From NCBI RefSeq assembly GCF_002335525.1, contig NZ_BDUF01000023.1, positions 1 to 55,488 of the forward strand: 55,488 bases of DNA, read 5' to 3'. This stretch comes from Effusibacillus lacus. Lineage in GTDB: Bacteria > Bacillota > Bacilli > Tumebacillales > Effusibacillaceae. The notes below the pieces were generated by a model. That model was given only the letters and a program-made list of their open reading frames with translations, did no database searches and had not been told where the DNA came from. This document shows positions 50,157 to 55,488 of this stretch, in pieces; position 1 is the stretch's first letter, and every line of letters starts with the position of its first letter. Position numbers and translations under genes: made by a program.

Positions 50157-50171
50157 TGGAGGAGGAGGATT

Positions 50172-51026
50172 ATGACAATTCAGAAACTGATGGTGGTGGG
50201 TGCCGGCCAGATGGGAAGCGGCATCGCGCAGGTTGCGGCGCAAGCCGGTCTGCAGGTGATTTTGAACGATCTGAAGGATGAGTTTGTCCAGCGGGGACTT
50301 GGCGTGATCACAAAAAACCTGACCCGCGACGTGGAAAAGGGCCGCAAGTCGGAAGCGGAGAAGCAGGCGATTCTGGCCCGGATCCAACCGTCCACAAGCC
50401 TCGAGGACGCCAGGGATGCGCAATTGGTGATCGAAGCGGCTGTCGAGAACATGGAGATCAAGTGTGAGGTGTTCCGCAAGCTGGATGCCATTGCGCCTGC
50501 AGGCGCCATCCTTGCGACCAACACTTCCTCCCTCCCGATTACCGAGATAGCGGCTGTCACGAAACGTCCGGAACTGGTAATCGGCATGCACTTTATGAAT
50601 CCGGTGCCCGTCATGAAGCTGGTGGAAGTGATTCGGGGTCTGGCGACCAGCAACGAAACGTATCAGACCATTGAAGACCTGTCGAAGAAGATGGGCAAGG
50701 TGCCGGTGGAAGTCAACGACTTCCCGGGATTCGTCTCCAACCGCATCCTGCTGCCAATGATTAATGAAGCCATTTACTGCGTATACGAAGGGGTTGCCGC
50801 TCCGGAAGCGATCGATGAAGTGATGAAGCTTGGCATGAACCACCCGATGGGGCCCTTGACTTTGGCCGATTTTATCGGATTGGATACTTGTCTGGCCATC
50901 ATGGAAGTACTGCATGAAGGGTTGGGCGATTCCAAGTACCGTCCGTGCCCGCTGCTGCGAAAGTATGTAAAGGCGGGTTGGCTGGGACGCAAAACAGGAC
51001 GCGGATTCTACGTTTATGAAGGGTAG
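50172..51026 (+). CDS. 3-hydroxybutyryl-CoA dehydrogenase
   Basis: The 284-residue product has an N-terminal NAD-binding fold ([19 protein letters not shown]), the catalytic His-Glu pair in [36 protein letters not shown] and a C-terminal helical domain ([18 protein letters not shown]). It oxidises 3-hydroxybutyryl-CoA to acetoacetyl-CoA. The single-domain length is that of Hbd/MmgB proteins. The ATG follows GGAGGAGGA, 16 bases after the thiolase stop. Confidence 0.95.
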   Translation: MTIQKLMVVGAGQMGSGIAQVAAQAGLQVILNDLKDEFVQRGLGVITKNLTRDVEKGRKSEAEKQAILARIQPSTSLEDARDAQLVIEAAVENMEIKCEVFRKLDAIAPAGAILATNTSSLPITEIAAVTKRPELVIGMHFMNPVPVMKLVEVIRGLATSNETYQTIEDLSKKMGKVPVEVNDFPGFVSNRILLPMINEAIYCVYEGVAAPEAIDEVMKLGMNHPMGPLTLADFIGLDTCLAIMEVLHEGLGDSKYRPCPLLRKYVKAGWLGRKTGRGFYVYEG

Positions 51027-51034
51027 GGATTCGG

Positions 51035-51817
51035 ATGAACTTTGAAAACCTGATCTATTCCGTGGAAGAAGGCATTGCCACCATTACGCTGAACCGGCCG
51101 AAAGCGCTGAATGCACTGAATTCCGCACTGCTGACGGAACTTTCAACGCTCATAGACTCCATTGCCAATGATTCTTCGGTGCAGGCGGCAATCATTACCG
51201 GCGCAGGCGAGAAGGCTTTTGTGGCGGGAGCGGACATTTCGGAAATGCATGGAAAGTCACCGCTGGAAGCACGAGGATTCTCCCAATTTGGGAATGCGAT
51301 CTTCCGAAAAATCGAACAGCTGCCCCAACCGGTCATTGCGGCGGTCAACGGGTTCGCCCTGGGTGGCGGTTGCGAGCTGGCAATGGCTTGTGATATCCGG
51401 GTTGCCAGCACCAATGCAAAATTCGGCCAGCCGGAAGTCAACCTTGGAATCGTGGCCGGGTTTGGAGGTACGCAGCGTCTGCCACGCCTTGTCGGACCTG
51501 GTATCGCGAAGGAATTGCTGATGACAGGCGACATGATTACGGCGGACCGGGCTGCTCAGATTGGGCTTGTAAACCATGTTGTTGCACCTGAAGAACTGCT
51601 TGGCAAAGCGAAGGAAATCGCGGCAAAGATGCTGTCGAAAGCACCGTTTGCCGTTCAATTCAGCAAGAAGCTGGTCAACGAAGGCTTTAACATGGATCTG
51701 GATCGTGCTCTGGCCATGGAATCGGAAGTCTTCGGCACCTTGTTCGGCACAGAAGACCGCCTGGAAGGCATGACGGCATTTCTTGAGAAGCGTTCGGCCA
51801 ACTTCAAGGCAAAGTAA
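51035..51817 (+). CDS. enoyl-CoA hydratase (crotonase family)
   Basis: The 260-residue product has the oxyanion-hole segments AFVAGADISEM and NGFALGGGCELAMACDIRVAS. The catalytic glutamates are in GGGCELAM and in QPEVNLGIVAGFGGTQRLPRLVG. It hydrates crotonyl-CoA or other short enoyl-CoAs to 3-hydroxyacyl-CoA. It follows hbd by eight bases and so belongs to the same transcript. The 230 bp after it hold an imperfect G+C-rich hairpin (51820-51850) and a palindromic operator candidate. Confidence 0.95.
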   Translation: MNFENLIYSVEEGIATITLNRPKALNALNSALLTELSTLIDSIANDSSVQAAIITGAGEKAFVAGADISEMHGKSPLEARGFSQFGNAIFRKIEQLPQPVIAAVNGFALGGGCELAMACDIRVASTNAKFGQPEVNLGIVAGFGGTQRLPRLVGPGIAKELLMTGDMITADRAAQIGLVNHVVAPEELLGKAKEIAAKMLSKAPFAVQFSKKLVNEGFNMDLDRALAMESEVFGTLFGTEDRLEGMTAFLEKRSANFKAK

Positions 51818-51935
51818 TCGGATACCCGGGGGGCGGTCCGGGCATCCGTACCAAGGGCAACACACAGAGAAGCAAGGGTGAACAATGGGAGAACCGGAGC
51901 GACCAGAGTGAACGGACATTTATCAATGAATGCTG

Positions 51936-51949
51936 ATCGAGCGTTCGGT
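51936..51949. promoter_or_regulatory. TetR-type palindrome before the acyl-CoA dehydrogenase genes
   Basis: ATCGAGCGTTCGGT is a near-palindrome in which each half reads AYCGARCG. Sequences of the form ACCGAACG-NTCGGT are typical operators of TetR-family regulators of acyl-CoA metabolism. A longer inverted repeat TCCCGTG/CACGGGA (51980-51986, 52021-52027) follows in the leader. Confidence 0.4.
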
Positions 51950-52046
51950 CGGAGAGTTTTCTGCTCGGTCAACCAATCGTCCCGTGGGATTATGGCCGAA
52001 AGCAAGGTATCTGAATCAGTCACGGGATTAGTAGGGGGAGACAAAG

Positions 52047-53189
52047 GTGGATTTTCTTCTGACGCAGGAACAGCTGGAAATACGCAATATGGTGCGTCAA
52101 TTCGCCCAGAAAGAGATCATTCCCCAGGCTTCCAAAATTGACGAGGAGGACCGTTTCCCTCGCGAGTTGGTCAGGAAAATGGGGGAACTCGGATTGATGG
52201 GCATTCCGATACCGGAAGAATGGGGCGGTGTCGGATCGGATTTTATCTCGTACATGTTGGCTATTGAAGAAATCTCCTATGCAAGCGCCGCCCTTGGCGT
52301 TATTCTCGCGGTTCACACATCAGTGGGCACCATGCCCATCCTGAAGTTCGGGAACGGGGAACAGAAGAACCGTTATTTGGAAAAATTGGCCACCGGTCAA
52401 ATGTTGGGAGCTTTTGCATTAACGGAACCGGGTGCCGGATCGGATGCTTCCCGCATAACCACCAGGGCGGTCAAACAGGGAGATTCCTATGTCCTGAACG
52501 GATCGAAGATCTTCATCACCAACGGCGGTGAGGCGGATCTTTACATCACCTTTGCCGTAACAGATTCAGGCAAGGGACCCAACGGAATTTCCGCCTTTAT
52601 TGTGGAAAAGGATACCCCGGGGTTTACCGTCGGGAAGAAAGAGAAAAAGATGGGCCTGAATGGTTCATCCACCACCGCGCTTGTGTTTGAAGACGCCAAA
52701 ATACCCGCATCCCAGCTTCTGGGTGAAGAGGGGGAAGGGTTCCAGATTGCCATGAGCAACCTGGACGGCGGCCGGATCGGAATTGCCGCCCAGGCTTTGG
52801 GGATAGCCCGGGCCGCTTTTGACACGACTCTTGCTTATGTGAAACAGCGGGAACAGTTTGGCCAACCGATTGCCGATTTCCAGGGGGTCCGGTTCATGTT
52901 GGCCGATATGGCCACTAAAATGGAAGCGGCGAGGCTTCTTGTATATCGGGCAGCCCAATTGAGGCAGCAGGGCTTGCCCTGCTCAAAAGAGGCTTCCATG
53001 GCGAAATATTACGCTGCCGATACAGCCATGTCCGTCACGACGGATGCAGTGCAGTTGCATGGCGGATACGGATATATGAAGGAATATCCCGTGGAACGGT
53101 TTATGCGGGATGCAAAAGTAACGCAGATTTACGAAGGCACCAACCAGATCCAACGGATAGTGGTAGCCAAGAATCTTCTGAAAGACTGA
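52047..53189 (+). CDS. acyl-CoA dehydrogenase (copy 1, short-chain type)
   Basis: The 380-residue flavoprotein oxidises acyl-CoA to enoyl-CoA and gives electrons to ETF. Visible features are [16 protein letters not shown] (flavin and substrate contact), [41 protein letters not shown] and the C-terminal [30 protein letters not shown]. The last of these contains the likely catalytic glutamate (YEGT). The GTG start follows GGGGGAG. It lies 11 bases before a second acyl-CoA dehydrogenase. Length and motifs fit butyryl- or short-branched-chain enzymes; the exact chain length cannot be read off. Confidence 0.95.
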   Translation: MDFLLTQEQLEIRNMVRQFAQKEIIPQASKIDEEDRFPRELVRKMGELGLMGIPIPEEWGGVGSDFISYMLAIEEISYASAALGVILAVHTSVGTMPILKFGNGEQKNRYLEKLATGQMLGAFALTEPGAGSDASRITTRAVKQGDSYVLNGSKIFITNGGEADLYITFAVTDSGKGPNGISAFIVEKDTPGFTVGKKEKKMGLNGSSTTALVFEDAKIPASQLLGEEGEGFQIAMSNLDGGRIGIAAQALGIARAAFDTTLAYVKQREQFGQPIADFQGVRFMLADMATKMEAARLLVYRAAQLRQQGLPCSKEASMAKYYAADTAMSVTTDAVQLHGGYGYMKEYPVERFMRDAKVTQIYEGTNQIQRIVVAKNLLKD

Positions 53190-53200
53190 GGAGTGATACC

Positions 53201-54346
53201 ATGAACTTTCAATTAACCCCCGAGCATCAAGAGATTCGCAAGCTGGTTCGCGAATTTGCGCTGAAAGATGTGGCTCCCACTGCGGCACAGCGAGACGAGG
53301 AAGAAGTGTTTGACCGGAAGTTGTTTGACAAGATGGCCCAAATCGGATTGACCGGGATTCCATGGCCGGAAGAATACGGCGGTGCGGGGCTGGATTTTGT
53401 CTCCTATGTGATTGCCATTGAGGAACTGTCACGGATAGATTCCTCCATCGGCGTTACTCTTTCCGCCCATATTTCCCTTGCCAGCTGGCCGCTCTACAAG
53501 TTTGGAACGGAAGAGCAGAAGCAAAAATACCTCCGTCCCCTTGCGGAAGGCAGCAAAATGGGGGCCTATTGTTTGACGGAGCCAGGCTCCGGTTCGGATG
53601 CGGGCGGAATGAGGACAACCGCCGTCCTGTCCGAGGATGGAAGCCATTATGTCCTGAACGGTTCCAAGATCTTTATTACCAACGGCGGCGAAGCAGACGT
53701 GTATATCGTGTTTGCGGCAACCGATCGTGCTCTGAAGACGCGTGGCATTACCGCATTTATTGTAGAGAAGGATTTCCCCGGATTCTCCGTTGGCAAGAAG
53801 GAGAAGAAAATGGGGATCAAGTCCAGCCCCACCACCGAAGTGATTTTTGACAACTGCAAGGTTCCTGTCGGGAACCGCTTGGGAGACGAAGGATTCGGGT
53901 TCAAAATCGCGATGATGACGCTGGATGGCGGCCGGAACGGGATTGCGGCGCAGGCAGTGGGAATCGCACAGGGTGCCTTTGACCTGGCATTGGACTATGC
54001 GAAGCAGCGGGAACAGTTTGGCCAATCCATTGCTTCCTTCCAGGGCATGCAGTTCAAGTTGGCCGATATGGCGACCAAGATTGAAGCGGCGCGATTGCTG
54101 ACCTACCAGGCTGCATGGCTGGAAGGGCAAGGTCTGCCATACGGCAAAGCGTCAGCCATGGCCAAACTGTATGCCGGTGACATCGCCATGGAAGTGACCA
54201 CAGAAGCGGTTCAGGTATTTGGCGGTTATGGATATACCCGCGAATACCCGGTGGAGCGGTTCATGCGTGATGCGAAAATTACCCAGATTTACGAAGGCAC
54301 TCAAGAAATTCAACGTGTCGTGATTGCCAGCCATCTTTTAAAATAA
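53201..54346 (+). CDS. acyl-CoA dehydrogenase (copy 2)
   Basis: The 381-residue product is a close relative of the preceding protein with the same ordered motifs ([88 protein letters not shown]). The YEGT glutamate is in place. The pair suggests two chain lengths or branched substrates handled side by side. The ATG follows GAGGAGTG. The following MeaB gene suggests that propionyl-CoA or branched-chain products are also processed. Confidence 0.95.
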   Translation: MNFQLTPEHQEIRKLVREFALKDVAPTAAQRDEEEVFDRKLFDKMAQIGLTGIPWPEEYGGAGLDFVSYVIAIEELSRIDSSIGVTLSAHISLASWPLYKFGTEEQKQKYLRPLAEGSKMGAYCLTEPGSGSDAGGMRTTAVLSEDGSHYVLNGSKIFITNGGEADVYIVFAATDRALKTRGITAFIVEKDFPGFSVGKKEKKMGIKSSPTTEVIFDNCKVPVGNRLGDEGFGFKIAMMTLDGGRNGIAAQAVGIAQGAFDLALDYAKQREQFGQSIASFQGMQFKLADMATKIEAARLLTYQAAWLEGQGLPYGKASAMAKLYAGDIAMEVTTEAVQVFGGYGYTREYPVERFMRDAKITQIYEGTQEIQRVVIASHLLK

Positions 54347-54360
54347 GCCGTAAAGTTTGT

Positions 54361-54413
54361 TGTTGAAATATAACAGCGTTCGATACAATAGAGGGGAGTC
54401 CGTTTTGGGCTCC
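54361..54413 (+). promoter_or_regulatory. meaB promoter and leader hairpin
   Basis: TGTTGA (54361-54366) and TACAAT (54384-54389) are 17 bp apart. Just downstream GGAGTCC (54395-54401) pairs with GGGCTCC (54407-54413), which may be a weak terminator of the upstream operon or a leader structure. Confidence 0.45.
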
Positions 54414-54449
54414 TGTTATTTCTATTAGACACTGACAAGGTGAGACGAT

Positions 54450-55403
54450 ATGGAACTGGCGGAAAGGATTGTCAAGGGCGACCGGCGAGCGGTGGCAAGG
54501 GCCATTACATTAATTGAAAACGACAGTCCGGAGAAACATGCGCTGTTGAAAGCCCTGCATGCACATACCGGAAAAGCCTATCTGGTGGGGATCACCGGTT
54601 CTCCGGGAGCAGGCAAGAGTACGCTTACCGCCCAGCTGATTTTTTTACTGCGTAAACTTGGCTTGAACGTGGGCGTAATTGCGGTTGACCCGACTTCCCC
54701 TTTCACCGGAGGGGCGATTCTTGGAGACCGGGTGCGTATGAACGACCACGCATTGGATCCCGGTGTCTTTATCCGCTCGATGGGGACAAGAGGAAGTTTG
54801 GGGGGGCTTGCCAGGACGACGAAAGAAGCCGTCCGGGTCCTGGACGCATATGGTGCGGACGTCATCCTGATTGAGACGGTCGGAGTCGGGCAGTCGGAAC
54901 TGGATATCATGAATGTGGCGGACACGACTGTTGTGGTCATGAATCCGACGGCGGGGGACCACATTCAAACCATGAAGGCCGGTATCATGGAAATTGCAGA
55001 TGTGTTTGACATCAACAAGGCGGATCTTCCCGGCGCGGACAAAACGGAAAGGGAAATCAACAACATGCTGGACTTGCTGCATGATCTCGAGTGGCGTCCC
55101 CCTGTGGTGCGAACCACTTCGCGCAACCCGAAAAGCTTCCAGTCACTATGGGAGGCCTGCAGCAGCCACCGAAGCCATTTGCTAAAAAGCGGCCGGTGGG
55201 AAACAAAACGAAAGAAACGGCGGCAGGACGAAATACTGGGTATCATCGAAGACCGGATCCACAGGAGCATCCGCCAATGGATGGTGCAAAACCATTCCTG
55301 GCAGCAAATCCTGTCAGAAGTGGATGCGGGCAAGCTGGATCCCTATCAAGTTGCGGATCAGGTTCTTGAATGGTATAATACGACAGTCAGTCACCCAAAG
55401 TAG
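54450..55403 (+). CDS. meaB: MeaB/ArgK-type GTPase, cobalamin-mutase chaperone
   Basis: The 317-residue G3E-family GTPase has Walker A GSPGAGKSTL (about residues 49-58), DPTSPFTGGAILGDRVRM, the Walker B region ETVGVGQSELDIMNVAD and the NKAD base-recognition motif (INKADLPGADK). MeaB loads and protects the cobalamin cofactor of methylmalonyl-CoA mutase or related acyl-CoA mutases. The ATG follows AAGGTGAG. No mutase gene is complete in the window; one could lie just beyond the end. Confidence 0.95.
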   Translation: MELAERIVKGDRRAVARAITLIENDSPEKHALLKALHAHTGKAYLVGITGSPGAGKSTLTAQLIFLLRKLGLNVGVIAVDPTSPFTGGAILGDRVRMNDHALDPGVFIRSMGTRGSLGGLARTTKEAVRVLDAYGADVILIETVGVGQSELDIMNVADTTVVVMNPTAGDHIQTMKAGIMEIADVFDINKADLPGADKTEREINNMLDLLHDLEWRPPVVRTTSRNPKSFQSLWEACSSHRSHLLKSGRWETKRKKRRQDEILGIIEDRIHRSIRQWMVQNHSWQQILSEVDAGKLDPYQVADQVLEWYNTTVSHPK

Positions 55404-55460
55404 TTTCATTTATACGTTGCATATACATAGGTTGAGTCGGTTTGAAAGGAGTGTAATGGG

Positions 55461-55488
55461 ATGTCGGAAACAGCACGCGCATTGAAAG
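55461..55488 (+). CDS. start of a further gene, cut by the window end
   Basis: An ATG at 55461 follows AAAGGAGTG with seven bases of spacing and encodes MSETARALK before the window ends. Genes after meaB in Bacilli often encode a TetR-family regulator or an acyl-CoA mutase, but nine residues cannot decide. Confidence 0.55.

Overview
The window looks like the chromosome of an aerobic or facultative, endospore-forming member of the Bacilli. The lines of evidence are a GerQ spore-coat protein, a class A penicillin-binding protein of the sporulating-Bacillus type, LutABC, SpeE-SpeB, YitT and YwiB homologues, SLH-anchored cell-surface proteins, strong AGGAGG ribosome-binding sites and many TTG/GTG starts. 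The gene content and the rather G+C-rich core would fit the Alicyclobacillaceae (Effusibacillus/Tumebacillus type). That placement is an inference, not a proof.

Layout. 1-6.5 kb: a frameshifted end of an IS110-type transposase, an HD-GYP membrane phosphodiesterase, isocitrate lyase (aceA, minus), gerQ (minus) and three small uncharacterised genes. 6.5-16.5 kb: lutABC for lactate oxidation, a 12-copy tandem repeat array, a sirtuin overlapping a glycine-rich membrane protein, a VapBC-type toxin-antitoxin pair, a three-PAS GGDEF/EAL protein and an aspartate aminotransferase. 16.5-26.3 kb: a bifunctional penicillin-binding protein, then a visibly A+T-richer island. The island carries a ComX-ComQ-ComP-ComA-type quorum-sensing operon in an unusual gene order, followed by a run of small secreted, lipoprotein and membrane genes. 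Directly upstream of that run is a sequence matching the ComA box. 26.3-32.7 kb: speE-speB polyamine genes, a YitT membrane protein with two tiny neighbours, a secreted 5'-nucleotidase behind a Pho-box-like array, a YwiB/DUF1934 protein and an XapX protein. 32.7-38.8 kb: two tandem paralogous SLH surface proteins and a chemoreceptor. 38.9-46.7 kb: a sigma-54 activator, a sigma-54 promoter and a lysine-degradation operon (kdd, kamA, a P-loop protein, kamD, kamE). 46.8-55.5 kb: a beta-oxidation-like operon (membrane FeS ETF:quinone oxidoreductase, thiolase, 3-hydroxyacyl-CoA dehydrogenase, crotonase, two acyl-CoA dehydrogenases) ending in meaB and the first codons of another gene.

How it fits together. 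The kam products convert lysine toward 3-keto-5-aminohexanoate; kce and kal, which would finish the conversion to a C4 acyl-CoA, are not in the window. The adjacent thiolase/dehydrogenase/crotonase/acyl-CoA dehydrogenase/ETF-oxidoreductase set could oxidise that product. KamDE and MeaB both imply use of cobalamin. In the island, ComQ would prenylate the tryptophan near the C-terminus of the small ComX-like peptide, ComP would sense it, and phosphorylated ComA would switch on the neighbouring secreted-protein genes.

Two things stand out as possibly undescribed. One is the comX-first quorum-sensing locus with its private ComA-box-driven cassette. The other is a class of intergenic elements, each 25 bp long with AATA-like and TATT-like ends and a variable 17-bp core. 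They occur in five clusters, and their start-to-start distances fall mostly near 41, 51 or 61 bp, that is, in steps of about one helical turn.
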